Positions 8,703 through 18,334 are shown, counted from the stretch's first letter. The stretch is 64,000 nucleotides of DNA from Archangium violaceum (GCF_016887565.1 NZ_CP069396.1:12320001-12384000); one strand, 5' to 3'. The notes: generated by a model from the sequence alone, not told the origin. A program made the numbers and translations.

Positions 8703-10817
8703 TCACGTTGGATGGGAGTCGGCGGGCGCGGTGGGCCAGGGAGAGGGGGCGAGCCCGGGCACGTAGGAGGAGGAGCGGGGCGAGGCGGGCAGCTCCAGGA
8801 CGAAGGTGGCCCCCTGCCCCGGCTGGCTGGTGACGCGGATATGGCCCTCGTGGGCCTCGACGATGCGCTGGGTGAGGAAGAGGCCCAGCCCCAGGCCTCC
8901 GTACTCCCGGGAGGACACCGCCCGCTCGAAGCGGCCGAAGATGCGCTCCAGCGCCTCGGGGGCCAGGCCGATGCCCTGGTCCCTCACGGTGAGGTACGCC
9001 CGGTCCTCCCGCTGCTCCACCCGGAGCTCGATGGGGTGGCCGGCGCCGAACTTCGCCGCGTTGCCCAGCAGGTGGTTGAGGGCCTGCTCCAACCGGGTCC
9101 GGTCCCACAGGCCGCGGACGCACGGCTGGAGGACGAGGGACACCTCGCACCCGGCGCGCTCCAGCTCGCCGGAGAGCTGCTCCACCACGTCGTGCACCAG
9201 CTCGCCCAGGTCCAACAGCTCGCGCTCCAGGTACAACCGGCCGGTGTTGATGCGCCCCACGTCCAGCAGCCCCTCCACCAACCTCCCCAGGCGCTCCACC
9301 TGCCGGGACATGGAGTGGAAGCGCGGGCGCACCGCCTCGGGCGCCGCGGTGGCGGGCTGCTGCAGCAGGCGCCCGAAGCTCCGCATCTGGAGCTTGAGCG
9401 AGGTGAGCGGGGTGCGCAGCTCGTGGGCGGCGACGGTGATGAACTCGTCGCGGACGTGGATGGCGGCCTGGTAGTCCGCCAGGAGCCGGGCGTTCTCCAA
9501 CGCGAGCGCGCAGTGGTGGGCCAGGTCCTCGGCGAAGGCCGCCGCCCGGAGCCGCGGCAGGTGCGTGAAACCGAGCCGCACCAGGGCCATGCCGCCCAGC
9601 ACGCGCCCCTGGTGTTGGATGCGCGCCAGCACCGCCGCCCCCTCCGGGCGGACACACCGTCGCGAGGGCTCGGACAGCTGGCGCACGTCCTCGCGCAGCC
9701 GCGCCTCCTGCTCCGGCGTCAGCCCCACGCACACCGCCGGCACCCACCTCCCCTGCTCGTCCACCAGCCACACGGCGAAGCCGGAGACCAGCTCCGGCAC
9801 GAGCAGCCGGGCCACGCGCGGCAGGGTGTCGCGGGGCTCCATCGACGCGGCGAACACCGCGCCGGCCTCCGCCAGCACCCGCTGACTCCGCTCCACCCGC
9901 CAGCGATCCCTCGCCATCGCCGCCAGGAAGAGCGAGGACATGCTCGCCACCGACAGGAAGACCTGGACCGAGAGCACACGCTCCGAGACGGTGGCGGGCA
10001 GCACCCCGAAAGGCCCACGCCCCAGGGCGGTATGCCAGACGGCGATCGACCCCAACACCCCGGTGGCGGTGGCCGCGCCGCGTGGACCCAGGCGCAGCGC
10101 CGACCAGAGGATGAAGGGCAGGCACGCGTAGGGCAGGGACAGGAGGATGCCCCAGGGTGAGAGCATTCCGAAGGTGACGTGGGCCACGAGCCCCAGCAGC
10201 ACCAGGGCCCCCACCAGCTCGGCCCGCTCCCAGGGGCGCCGGGGAAGGGAACGCTCGCCGCTCCAGGTGAGCAGCAGGGGGGCCACCAGCAGCGCGCCCA
10301 GCCCATCGGAGAGGTACCAGTTGAGCCAACCCTCCCAAAGCTCCGCGGGGCTCAGCGGCAGGGTGAACAGCGTCACCGCGCCCACCCCCAGCGTGGCACT
10401 CGGCAGGGGGCTGAGCAGTCCGCCAGCGAGGATGAGGGCGATCACCTCCCGGGGCCGGGAGAAGGTCACCGGAGCGTTCAACCAGCGCCGCATCAGCCCC
10501 GCGCCCACCACCGTCCTCAGACAGTTGCCCAACGACCAGGAGAGGGCCAGCTCCCACGCGTCTCCATAGAAGAGCACCAGGAAGTACTCCGTGAGGAAGA
10601 CGGTGGCCAGGTACACGGGCCAGCGGCGCCTGCTCGCGCGCAGGAAGACGGCGAGCGTCAGTCCGCTGGGAAGCCAGACCGCGGCGTTCTCCTGGGGTGG
10701 GAAGACGAACAGGGAGCTGAGCGCCTTCAGCCCGCAGTAGGCCCCGCAGAGCAGCACGGCGCGCCCCAGCACCTCCCCCCACGGCCCGCGCGGCACGCTC
10801 TGTTTGTCGGAAGCCAT
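8703..10817 (-). CDS. MASE1-domain sensor histidine kinase
   Basis: 704 residues from the ATG at 10817; the frame stays open further upstream but that part overlaps truB. Residues 10-300 form a MASE1-type sensor with about eight membrane helices (GAYCGLKALSSLF, AAVWLPSGLTLAVFL). A GAF-like region follows, then a HisKA domain with phosphoacceptor motif AAHELRTPL near residue 464. The HATPase domain has N-box GNAAKFGAG, DQGIGLAPEALERIF and GGLGLGLFLTQRIVE. It autophosphorylates on His in response to an unknown envelope or intracellular signal. No response regulator is adjacent, as is common for orphan kinases in myxobacteria. It is divergent from truB with 102 bp between starts. Confidence 0.9.
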   Translation of the reverse strand: MASDKQSVPRGPWGEVLGRAVLLCGAYCGLKALSSLFVFPPQENAAVWLPSGLTLAVFLRASRRRWPVYLATVFLTEYFLVLFYGDAWELALSWSLGNCLRTVVGAGLMRRWLNAPVTFSRPREVIALILAGGLLSPLPSATLGVGAVTLFTLPLSPAELWEGWLNWYLSDGLGALLVAPLLLTWSGERSLPRRPWERAELVGALVLLGLVAHVTFGMLSPWGILLSLPYACLPFILWSALRLGPRGAATATGVLGSIAVWHTALGRGPFGVLPATVSERVLSVQVFLSVASMSSLFLAAMARDRWRVERSQRVLAEAGAVFAASMEPRDTLPRVARLLVPELVSGFAVWLVDEQGRWVPAVCVGLTPEQEARLREDVRQLSEPSRRCVRPEGAAVLARIQHQGRVLGGMALVRLGFTHLPRLRAAAFAEDLAHHCALALENARLLADYQAAIHVRDEFITVAAHELRTPLTSLKLQMRSFGRLLQQPATAAPEAVRPRFHSMSRQVERLGRLVEGLLDVGRINTGRLYLERELLDLGELVHDVVEQLSGELERAGCEVSLVLQPCVRGLWDRTRLEQALNHLLGNAAKFGAGHPIELRVEQREDRAYLTVRDQGIGLAPEALERIFGRFERAVSSREYGGLGLGLFLTQRIVEAHEGHIRVTSQPGQGATFVLELPASPRSSSYVPGLAPSPWPTAPADSHPT

Positions 10818-10919
10818 CCAGTACCCTCGAGAATAAAGGTATGCCTGGGCATCCAGCGGCTCACGAAGCCCGCGCACCGGCGGGCGGGAAGTCGGAGTCA
10901 GCGCGAGGAGACCCGACGC

Positions 10920-11819
10920 ATGAAGCCCGGCATCTATCTGGAGCACAAACCGGCGGGAGGGACGAGCTTTTCCCTGGTCCGTGCATTCATGGAAGAGGTG
11001 GATGCAGCGGGCTTCTCGCGCAAACAACTCCCCGTGTGTCACGGCGGCACGCTCGACCCCTTCGCCGAGGGTCTGTTGCTGCTGCTGGCGGGCCCCGCCA
11101 CGCACCTCATGGAGTTGCTGCACGCAGTGCCCAAGACGTACGACGCCGAGGTCGTCTGGGGAAGGGAGACGGACAACGGAGACCTGCTCGGCCGGGTCGT
11201 CCACGAGGGTGATGCCACGGCCCTCACGCCGGAGGCGCTGGACACGGCGCTCGCTCCCTTCCTCGGCTGGACGGAGCAGGTGCCCCCCGCCACCAGCGCG
11301 AAGAAGGTGGATGGCGAGCCCGCCTACAAGAAGGCCCACCGGGGCGAGGCCGTGGAGCTGCCGCCCTCGCGCGTCTACCTCCACGAGGCCCGCTGGCTCT
11401 CCCATGAGCTGCCCGCGCGCAGCCGCCTGCGCATCACCTGCCGGGGTGGTTACTACGTGCGCGCCCTGGCCAGGGATCTCGGCCGGGCGCTCGGGTGCGG
11501 CGCCCACCTCTCCCGGCTGCACCGCACCGCCATCGGCCCCTGGAAGGACCCGGGCCCGGGCCAGCGCGTCTGGCTGCATGGCGCCGAGCTGCTGCCCTGG
11601 TGCCCCTCGCGCGCCATCGCGGGCGACGAGGTGAACGATCTCAAGCACGGGCGCGGCATTCCCCCGGGCGAGCTGCGGCCTCCGGAGTGGCGCCTGCCCG
11701 AGGGCTTCCCCGACCCCCAGGCTCCCGTGCGCGCCCTGCAGCGCGGCCGACTGGTGGCGCTGCTGCGCGAGCAGGACGGGAGGCTGCGCGCCGTCACCCA
11801 CCTGTGGTCCGGACTGTGA
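10920..11819 (+). CDS. truB: tRNA pseudouridine synthase B
   Basis: 299 residues from an ATG at 10920, with a GGAG about 11 bases upstream. It converts U55 in the T-loop of tRNAs to pseudouridine. The catalytic Asp lies in GGTLDPFAEGLL (D46), and the RNA-binding motifs KTYDAEVVWG, PPATSAKKVDGEPAYKKAHRGE and CRGGYYVRALARDLG are all present in family order. The opening MKPGIYLEHKPAGGTSF is typical. It is not in the usual rbfA-truB-rpsO context; it stands alone between a histidine kinase and a giant kinase gene, with which it converges (12 bp between stops). Confidence 0.93.
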   Translation: MKPGIYLEHKPAGGTSFSLVRAFMEEVDAAGFSRKQLPVCHGGTLDPFAEGLLLLLAGPATHLMELLHAVPKTYDAEVVWGRETDNGDLLGRVVHEGDATALTPEALDTALAPFLGWTEQVPPATSAKKVDGEPAYKKAHRGEAVELPPSRVYLHEARWLSHELPARSRLRITCRGGYYVRALARDLGRALGCGAHLSRLHRTAIGPWKDPGPGQRVWLHGAELLPWCPSRAIAGDEVNDLKHGRGIPPGELRPPEWRLPEGFPDPQAPVRALQRGRLVALLREQDGRLRAVTHLWSGL

Positions 11820-11831
11820 GCCCGCGCGGGC

Positions 11832-14800
11832 CTACGGGGCCCGGAGCGCCTCGGCCTCTCGCAGGTGACCCGCGCAGCCCAGGCGCGTGAAGCCCTCCAC
11901 CGCGTGCCGCAGGGCCTCCTCGCGCTCCGGGCTCCCGGGCGTCGCGGTGCGCGCCAGCTCGAGCCAGGCCAGCGCCTCGTCGTAGGGCAGGTGGAGCTCA
12001 CGGGCGAGCCGCGCGCCGCGCTTCCACGCCCTGCGCGCCCGCCACGTCCGGCCCTCCAACCAGAGCCTCTGCCCGGTGCAGCGCAGCGCCGCGGGGCGGG
12101 CCAGGGGGAAACGGGTGGCGAACGACGACAACCGCTCGCATGCGCTCCGGGCCTCGTCGGCCACCGGCGGAGGAGGCTGGCCGGGGACTCGCTCGCGCTC
12201 CCACAGCGCCAGGTACACCCGCGCGGCGCCCTCGTAACCGTGGCACTCGGTGAAGAGCATGGGCGGGTAGCGCCGCGCCAGTTCCATCACCCCGTCCGCC
12301 CGCGCGCGCGCCTGCTCCCACTCACCGCGTTGCAGATGCGCCACCGCCAGCAGCCCGCCGGTGATGATGAACGACAGCGGGTCGTGCTTGCCCTCGAGCA
12401 GCTGACTCGACTCGCGCAGCAGCGGCATGGCCTCGTCCAGACGCCCGAGCGCCATGAGGCTGCGCGCCATGGTGTACGCGCTCCACACCTCGTGCTGGAA
12501 GTGACCGCGCCGCCGGGCCGACTCGCGCACCTCGGCGAAGCGCTCCAGCGCCGCCTGGAAGCCACCCGTGTAGTACTCCACGTGCGCCTGGAGCACCTGC
12601 GCCAGCTCGAACTCGCCCCGGTCCCCGAGCCGCAGCAACACCCGCTGGGCCTCGCACGCCTTGCTCGTGGCCGGCTCCCACCGCGCGAAGCCCGCGTGGT
12701 ACATGGACTCCACGATGAGCCCGAAGGCCGTCGCGCTCGGGTCCTCCACCAACTGCCCCTCGCCCTGGGCCCGGCGGAAGTAGGAGCGCGCCAGCGAGTC
12801 CAGGCGCCCGAAGCCGGTGATGGAGCCGAGCTGCCCGTACAGCCGCAACACCTCCGCGTCGCGGCCCGCGCGCTCGGCCAGGTTCGCCGCCAGCAGGGCG
12901 GTGCCCACCATGCGCAACGGGTCGTAGCGCCAGTAGTAGCACTCGGCCAGCCGCACGGCCGCGAGCGCCGAGGCCCCCAGCGACTCACGCGCCTGCCGGT
13001 CCTCCACCCTCACCCAGCGCCGGGGCAGCACCAGGTGCAGCACCTGCCGCACCGCCTGCATCAGGATGAAGCGGCCCCAGCCGCCCTCGGTGTCGGGCAA
13101 CGGCCGTCCCAGCTCCTCCATCGCCCGGAGACAGTGCGAGATGCAGGCCTCGAAGTCGGCCAGGCCGTGCATGGCCTCGCCCAGCAGCCGCTCCCAGCGC
13201 GCGCGCCGCAGCGCGTCCAGGCGCACGCCCGTGTCACGCCCGCGCCGCTCCTCCAGCTCCAGCGCCCGGCGCAGGTACCCCGAGGCCTCCACGTTCGAGC
13301 CCGCCTTCAGCGCGTGCCGGCCCGCCTTCTCCAGGTACTCGAAGGTCCACACGTCGTCCCGGGCCAGCTCCCAGTGGTGCGCGAGGATGGGGTAGAGCGC
13401 GGGCGGCACCTCGCTCTCGGCGTAGCGCGCCTCCAGGGCCATGGCCGCCGCGCCGTGCAGCACGAGGCGCCGCTCGGGGAGGATGCCCTCGTAGGAAATC
13501 TCCCGCAGCTTGTCGTGGACGAAGCGCAGCCGCCCGCCGCCCGCGTCCTCCAGCACGTGGCGCGCGCGCAGCTCCTCCAGGGCCTCCAACTCCTGGATGT
13601 CGCCCAGCCCGGCGGCGCCCGCCAGCACGTCGGCATCCACCTCGCGGCCCAGCACCGCCGCCACCTCGAGCAGGCCGCGCGCCTGCGCGCTCAGCCCCTC
13701 CAGCCGGCGGCCCACCAGGTCGTGCAGCGCCCCGGGCAGCGGCAGCGCCTCGTGCAGACGCTCCAGCGCGGCGTCGCTCGCGGACACCTGCCACCGGCCG
13801 AAGAGGTCGCGGAAGAGCAACCGCTCGTCGATGGCCGTGCGCAGGTACTCCGCCACGAAGAAGGGATTGCCCGCCGAGCGCGTGGTGAGGAAGCGCACGA
13901 AGGACTCCGGCGGCGAGGGCAGCGCCAGCATGTCCTCCACCATCCGCGCCACCATGGGCTCGTCGAGCTGCCCCAGCACCCGGTGCGTCACCCCCGGGGC
14001 GGCGAGCAGCAGGCGCAGCGCCGCGTCCAGCTCCTCGGTGCGGTAGGTGCCCACCACCAGCACGTTCGAGCCATGGAGGAAATTGGCCTGGAGGTAGTCC
14101 AGCACGCCCAGGGACAGCTCGTCGGCCCACTGCAGGTCGTCCAGAACCACCAGGACCGGCGCCTGGGCGGAGAAGGCGGCGAGCGTCTCGACGAGGCAGA
14201 GCATGACGCGCTCGCGCGCGGCCTGCGGAGGGAGCCGGGGAGGCTCGGGCCAGGCGTCCTGTCCCGGCAGGTCCGCCAGCGCGGGCTCGTAGAGGGCCAG
14301 CACCTGCCCGCGGCCTCCCAACAGCCGCTCCGTCTCCTCCAGGCCCTTCTGCCGGCACTCGTCGGCGATGGCCTGCAGCAGCGGCTTGAAGGCGTGCAGC
14401 GGCGAGCCATGGACCGGGTCTCCCACGCTCCCGCCGGACAGCGGCATGCAGCCCCCGGTGACGACCTGGAAGGCGGTGCGCACGGCGGACACCGTGCACT
14501 CCATCACCACGCGCGTCTTGCCCGAGCCACTCTCCCCGCCGATGAGCAGACACCCACCGCTGCCATCCCGGGCGAGCGCCAGCCGCTGCTCCATCTCCAC
14601 GAGGAGCTGGTGGCGCCCGACGAAGCCGGGCCGGTAGAGGTAGGGACGCGGCGGCCGCGAGGGGGGAAGGGGCAGGTCCTCCGCCCCGAGCTCGGCGAGC
14701 ACGGCGCCCACGTCGGCGGCATAGCCGATGCGCTCGCGAGCCACCTTGGCCAGCATCCGCAACACCAGCGCGTCCAGCTCCGGGCGCACGCCGAGCACCC

Positions 14801-15653
14801 ACTGAGAGAGCGGATAGGGCGTGTCCTGCAGGTGCCGCCGCAACACCTCCCAGCCCGAGCCGGGAAAGGGCGGCTGCCCCACCACCATCTCATGGAGCAT
14901 GCAGCCCAGCGCGTAGAGGTCGGCGCGCGCGTCCACGAGCCCGGCCTTGATCTGCTCGGGGGCCATGTAGACGAAGGAGCCCTCCATGCTGCCGGAGACC
15001 TCGAGCGACTCGCGGCCCAGGGGCCCGCCGAAGACGGAGGCCAGCCCGAAGTCCACCAGCACCGGCGTGCCGTCGGGACGGACGAAGACGTTCTCCGGCT
15101 TGAGGTCGCGGTGGACGATGCCCTCGCCGTGGAGGAAGGCCAGTGTGGAGCACAGGCGGCGCACGAGGGTGAGCACCTCGTGCAGACGCTCCATGGCGGC
15201 GGCGCGCCGCAGCTCCTCGGGCGGAGGGGCGATCGGACGCGCGGAGGCGGGGGTCGGGCTGTCCGCCTTCTGGGTCTCGGGCACGGAGACGACCTGGGTC
15301 ACCGTCTCCTGCACGGAGCGCGGGTCGCGCATCCACAGGTTGTCGATGTAGCGCCGCAGGGTGTGCCCCTCGAGCAGCTCCATCGCGTACCAGGGCAGGC
15401 CGTCCTGCACGCCCTCGGCGAGCACCCGCACCACGCCCGGGTGGTGGATGCGCCGCAGCGCGTGGATTTCCCGGCGGATGCCGCGCAGCATGACCGCTTC
15501 TGGCACGCGCACCGTCTTGAGGGCGACCAGCTCCCCCGTCTCCGCGTGGCGGGCCCGGTACACGACTCCCATTCCCCCTGAGCTCAGCTTCCCCAGGAGG
15601 CGGTAGGGACCGATCCTTCCCAGCTCCTCCTCGAGGAGCTCCGCGGCCGACAT
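11832..15653 (-). CDS. Giant Ser/Thr protein kinase with AAA ATPase and TPR regions
   Basis: 1273 residues from the ATG at 15653. The frame runs 67 codons further upstream, but the kinase fold begins right after this Met. The kinase domain (about 17-290) has GKLSSGGMGVVY, the ATP-binding K46, HRDLKPEN at 181-188, DFG at 201-203 and APEQ, with a Pro-rich insert before the catalytic loop. An STAND/AAA ATPase module follows, with Walker A GGESGSGKT near residue 374 and Walker B VLVVLDDLQWAD near 504. The last 500 residues are helical, TPR-like repeats. No membrane helix is seen, so it is probably cytoplasmic. Such PknB-AAA-TPR proteins are abundant in myxobacteria and are presumed signal integrators. 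All catalytic residues are present. Partner and signal are unknown. Confidence 0.88.
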   Translation of the reverse strand: MSAAELLEEELGRIGPYRLLGKLSSGGMGVVYRARHAETGELVALKTVRVPEAVMLRGIRREIHALRRIHHPGVVRVLAEGVQDGLPWYAMELLEGHTLRRYIDNLWMRDPRSVQETVTQVVSVPETQKADSPTPASARPIAPPPEELRRAAAMERLHEVLTLVRRLCSTLAFLHGEGIVHRDLKPENVFVRPDGTPVLVDFGLASVFGGPLGRESLEVSGSMEGSFVYMAPEQIKAGLVDARADLYALGCMLHEMVVGQPPFPGSGWEVLRRHLQDTPYPLSQWVLGVRPELDALVLRMLAKVARERIGYAADVGAVLAELGAEDLPLPPSRPPRPYLYRPGFVGRHQLLVEMEQRLALARDGSGGCLLIGGESGSGKTRVVMECTVSAVRTAFQVVTGGCMPLSGGSVGDPVHGSPLHAFKPLLQAIADECRQKGLEETERLLGGRGQVLALYEPALADLPGQDAWPEPPRLPPQAARERVMLCLVETLAAFSAQAPVLVVLDDLQWADELSLGVLDYLQANFLHGSNVLVVGTYRTEELDAALRLLLAAPGVTHRVLGQLDEPMVARMVEDMLALPSPPESFVRFLTTRSAGNPFFVAEYLRTAIDERLLFRDLFGRWQVSASDAALERLHEALPLPGALHDLVGRRLEGLSAQARGLLEVAAVLGREVDADVLAGAAGLGDIQELEALEELRARHVLEDAGGGRLRFVHDKLREISYEGILPERRLVLHGAAAMALEARYAESEVPPALYPILAHHWELARDDVWTFEYLEKAGRHALKAGSNVEASGYLRRALELEERRGRDTGVRLDALRRARWERLLGEAMHGLADFEACISHCLRAMEELGRPLPDTEGGWGRFILMQAVRQVLHLVLPRRWVRVEDRQARESLGASALAAVRLAECYYWRYDPLRMVGTALLAANLAERAGRDAEVLRLYGQLGSITGFGRLDSLARSYFRRAQGEGQLVEDPSATAFGLIVESMYHAGFARWEPATSKACEAQRVLLRLGDRGEFELAQVLQAHVEYYTGGFQAALERFAEVRESARRRGHFQHEVWSAYTMARSLMALGRLDEAMPLLRESSQLLEGKHDPLSFIITGGLLAVAHLQRGEWEQARARADGVMELARRYPPMLFTECHGYEGAARVYLALWERERVPGQPPPPVADEARSACERLSSFATRFPLARPAALRCTGQRLWLEGRTWRARRAWKRGARLARELHLPYDEALAWLELARTATPGSPEREEALRHAVEGFTRLGCAGHLREAEALRAP

Positions 15654-15953
15654 GGTGGGTACCAGACTCGCACGGTTCGGTGTCCCCCTCCAAGTCCAGG
15701 CCCTCCCGAGAGGCGGGAGCGGCTGCTCGCCCGCTCGGAAAACGAGACCGGGCAGGCAACCTGGCAGGTCAAGTCCACCGGCCCGCCGTGACAGCTCCGT
15801 TGCATCGAACGCGGCCGTGAGCGGGCCGTCACGGGCCGTCACCTCGTGACCCATCCGTCAGGGAGCCGCCAGGAAACGGTGACACACCGCGTGACGAAGT
15901 GTTGCGGGGGCTGGACGTGACCGAGACATGGCCCCGCTATACGGCGGTGCGTC

Positions 15954-16697
15954 ATGTTCGAGACCTTCGACAGCGCCACCGATGTGCAGACGGCTCGCCG
16001 GTTCGCGCTCTCCACCGTGGCGTCCCTCGGCGTGTGCGCGCTGATCGGCCTCGGCGCGGTGGTGGTGGGCAGTCAGGTGAAGGAGGTCATCAAGGAGAAG
16101 CGGGTGGACGTGGTGTTCCGTCCGCCGCCGCCTCCGGTTCCGGTGGCCGAGGTGAAGCCGCCGCCACCGCCCCCTCCACCGCCGCCCAAGCCCAAGGCGA
16201 AGCCGCCTCCGCCAGCGCCCACCGTCGCCGCGCCCGCGGCCATGGTGGCGCCCAAGGAGATTCCGGTGGAGAAGCCGCCCGAGGCCGATGCCGCCAACGC
16301 CGTGGCCGCCGCCCCCATCGCCGTGGGAGGCACGGGCCAGCTGGTGGCGGGCGCCATCGTCACGGGCGTGGACACCCCGGGCGTGGCCGGTGGCATCCGC
16401 CGCGCCGCCCCCATCAACCTCCCCGAGGCCGCCACGCCTCCCCGGGAGCTGGACTCCAACGTCCTGCCCGACTTCCCCGCCGACATGCGCGCGAAGGGAC
16501 AGGAGGGCCTGGTCATCCTCAAGGTCGTCATCGAGGTGGATGGCCGGGTGGGCGCCGTGAAGGTGATGCGCGGCGAGGAGCCCTTCGTCAGCGCCGCCCT
16601 CGCCGCGGTGAAGACGTGGCGCTACGAGCCCGCGCTCGTCGAGGGCCAGCCCACCGCCGTCTTCCGCATCGTGAAGGTGCCGTTCCGTCTCAAGTAG
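15954..16697 (+). CDS. tonB: TonB-family energy transducer
   Basis: 247 residues. A short cytoplasmic start is followed by one membrane helix (residues 17-40) and a periplasmic spacer rich in Pro with runs of up to ten consecutive Pro, Lys-Pro and Ala-Pro. The C-terminal TonB domain reads LPDFPADMRAKGQEGLVILKVVIEVDGRV, ending AALAAVKTWRYEPALVEGQP. TonB couples the inner-membrane proton gradient, through ExbB/ExbD, to outer-membrane receptors. It is the first gene of a co-directional set, tonB-exbB-exbD-exbD-receptor-lipoprotein (15954-22771). The kinase gene at 11832-15653 diverges from it. The call is firm. Confidence 0.92.
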   Translation: MFETFDSATDVQTARRFALSTVASLGVCALIGLGAVVVGSQVKEVIKEKRVDVVFRPPPPPVPVAEVKPPPPPPPPPPKPKAKPPPPAPTVAAPAAMVAPKEIPVEKPPEADAANAVAAAPIAVGGTGQLVAGAIVTGVDTPGVAGGIRRAAPINLPEAATPPRELDSNVLPDFPADMRAKGQEGLVILKVVIEVDGRVGAVKVMRGEEPFVSAALAAVKTWRYEPALVEGQPTAVFRIVKVPFRLK

Positions 16698-16731
16698 TGC
16701 CGTCTCACCCACCGTCCCGGAGCCCCCCGAG

Positions 16732-17487
16732 ATGAACTTCAACCTGCTGGAAATCTACGCGCACATGGGCTTCTTCGCCCGGTGCATCGCCTACACGCTG
16801 GTCGCCTTCGCGCTGGCGTCGTTGATCGTCTTCTTCGAGCGGCTCCTGTTCGTCTTCCGCTCGAAGGCGGCGGACCGGAAGTTCGCCTCGCGCGCGGGCC
16901 GGCTGCTGGAGTCGCAGCAGCACGCGCAGTTCGTCACCGAGGCCACGGCGGCCAAGGGGAGCAGCCTGGCGAAGCTGCTGGGCGGCGGAGTGAAGACGTA
17001 CGTGTCCAAGAAGGCGGCGCCGCAGGGCAAGCTGGGCGCGGTGGAGCTCACGCGGCGCGAGCTGGAGCGCCTCTACGAGCGCGTCACCGCCGACGTGCGC
17101 CGGGGCATGAGCGTGCTGGCCACGGTGGGCTCGGTGGCCCCCTTCGTCGGACTGCTGGGCACGGTGGTGGGCATCATCGAGTCCTTCGCCGGCATCGCGA
17201 AGACGGGCTCGGGCGGCCTGGGTGCCGTGTCCGCGGGCATCTCCGAGGCGCTCGTCGTCACGGCGCTCGGCCTGCTGGTGGCCATCCCCGCGGTGATGAT
17301 GTTCAACCTGCTCTCCACCCGCGCGGACGCGCTGCTGCTGTCGCTGGACCTGGCGCGCAAGGAGTTCATGGACCACCTGGAGGACGTGCACGGTGTCCCC
17401 GGTCCGGCGGTGCGCGGCGAGGGCGCGGTGGCGCTGGACGTGGAGCGGGCCACGCGCACGGAGGCGCACGATGTCCGCCCGGCGTAG
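16732..17487 (+). CDS. exbB: ExbB/TolQ-family proton channel protein
   Basis: 251 residues, starting 34 bases after tonB. Three membrane helices are visible: one near residues 17-40 and two in the C-terminal half within TVGSVAPFVGLLGTVVGII and EALVVTALGLLVAIPAVMM. These two blocks are the MotA/TolQ/ExbB signature. It forms the pentameric stator that, with ExbD, powers TonB. Its 3' end overlaps the following exbD by 17 bases, which implies translational coupling. The C-terminal tail is hydrophilic and somewhat extended. Confidence 0.93.
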   Translation: MNFNLLEIYAHMGFFARCIAYTLVAFALASLIVFFERLLFVFRSKAADRKFASRAGRLLESQQHAQFVTEATAAKGSSLAKLLGGGVKTYVSKKAAPQGKLGAVELTRRELERLYERVTADVRRGMSVLATVGSVAPFVGLLGTVVGIIESFAGIAKTGSGGLGAVSAGISEALVVTALGLLVAIPAVMMFNLLSTRADALLLSLDLARKEFMDHLEDVHGVPGPAVRGEGAVALDVERATRTEAHDVRPA

Positions 17488-17881
17488 CCCTCTGACGCCG
17501 GAGATGAACGTGACGCCGCTGGTGGACGTGGTGCTCGTCCTCCTCATCATCTTCATGGTCGTCACGCCCCAGCTCGAGGCCGGTGCCGCGGTGGAGCTGC
17601 CCGCGGTGCTCAACCCGGACAAGGGCGAGGAGAACTCGCTCACCCCCATCACCGTGAGCCTCACCGCCCAGGGCGCCCTCTTCCTGGACCGCAAGGAGCT
17701 GCCCCGGGCCCAGCTCGTCGAGCAGCTCCGGGCCGCCCACGAGAAGGACTCCGAGGCGCGCGTGGTGCTCAAGGCGGACCGCGCCGTGCGCTACGCCGAG
17801 GTGCGCGGTGTCTTCAAGACGCTGCAGGACATCGGCTTTCCGGGCATCTCGTTGCAGGTCGTCGACCTGAAGAAGAACTAG
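17471..17881 (+). CDS. exbD: ExbD-family biopolymer transport protein (first copy)
   Basis: 136 residues from an ATG lying inside the end of exbB. A short cytoplasmic N-terminus is followed by a single helix in EMNVTPLVDVVLVLLIIFMV, which contains the proton-carrying Asp conserved in ExbD/TolR. The periplasmic domain follows (about 45-136). It works in the TonB-ExbB-ExbD complex. It is followed after 12 bases by a second, diverged exbD. Confidence 0.92.
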   Translation: MSARRSPLTPEMNVTPLVDVVLVLLIIFMVVTPQLEAGAAVELPAVLNPDKGEENSLTPITVSLTAQGALFLDRKELPRAQLVEQLRAAHEKDSEARVVLKADRAVRYAEVRGVFKTLQDIGFPGISLQVVDLKKN

Positions 17882-17893
17882 GAGCACGCTGCC

Positions 17894-18334
17894 ATGGCTT
17901 TTGATCTCGGTGGTGGCAAGGGCGGCATCCGCCCGGCGATGAACGTGACCCCCCTGGTCGACGTGGTGCTCGTCCTCCTCATCATCTTCATGGTCGTCAC
18001 TCCGTTGATGACGAAGCAGATGTGGCAGGACGTGCCGGGCAAGGCGGACGAGCAGGCGGAGATCGCTCCGCCTCCTCCGGGTGCGCTCCCTCCCGTGGTG
18101 CTCACCGTCACGAAGTCCGGCGCGGTGCAGATCAACCGCGAGGACGTGCCGCGAGATCAGCTCGTGGCCCGGCTCCAGCGGATGCTCAACGCGCGTCCGG
18201 ACAAGATTGTGTTCTTCGACGCGGAGAACGACGTGCCGTACGGCAGCGCGATGGATGTCCTGGACCTCGCACGCGGCGGGAACATCACCGTCGCGGTGGT
18301 CCCGGACGCCGTCGCCGAGCCCGCGGCTCCGTGA
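17894..18334 (+). CDS. exbD: ExbD-family biopolymer transport protein (second copy)
   Basis: 146 residues, with the same membrane segment as the first copy including the conserved Asp (NVTPLVDVVLVLLIIFMVVT). The periplasmic domain differs: it contains a longer linker (PGKADEQAEIAPPPPGALPP) and the motif VLTVTKSGAVQINREDVP. The 65 bases encoding the membrane segment are almost identical in the two copies while the rest is not, which suggests strong selection or gene conversion. Paired exbD genes are common in myxobacterial and other delta-proteobacterial Ton/Tol-like operons. The two proteins may form a heterodimer. Confidence 0.92.
   Translation: MAFDLGGGKGGIRPAMNVTPLVDVVLVLLIIFMVVTPLMTKQMWQDVPGKADEQAEIAPPPPGALPPVVLTVTKSGAVQINREDVPRDQLVARLQRMLNARPDKIVFFDAENDVPYGSAMDVLDLARGGNITVAVVPDAVAEPAAP

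Noticed and set aside
10818-11801. A 1032-residue form of the MASE1 kinase starting at 11801
   Set aside because: The extra 328 residues are antisense to truB and have no sensor features; the ATG at 10817 directly precedes the MASE1 helices.
11865-15581. A 1238-codon plus-strand frame opposite the giant kinase
   Set aside because: Antisense shadow caused by third-position GC bias; rich in His, Arg, Gln and Pro with no recognisable domain.
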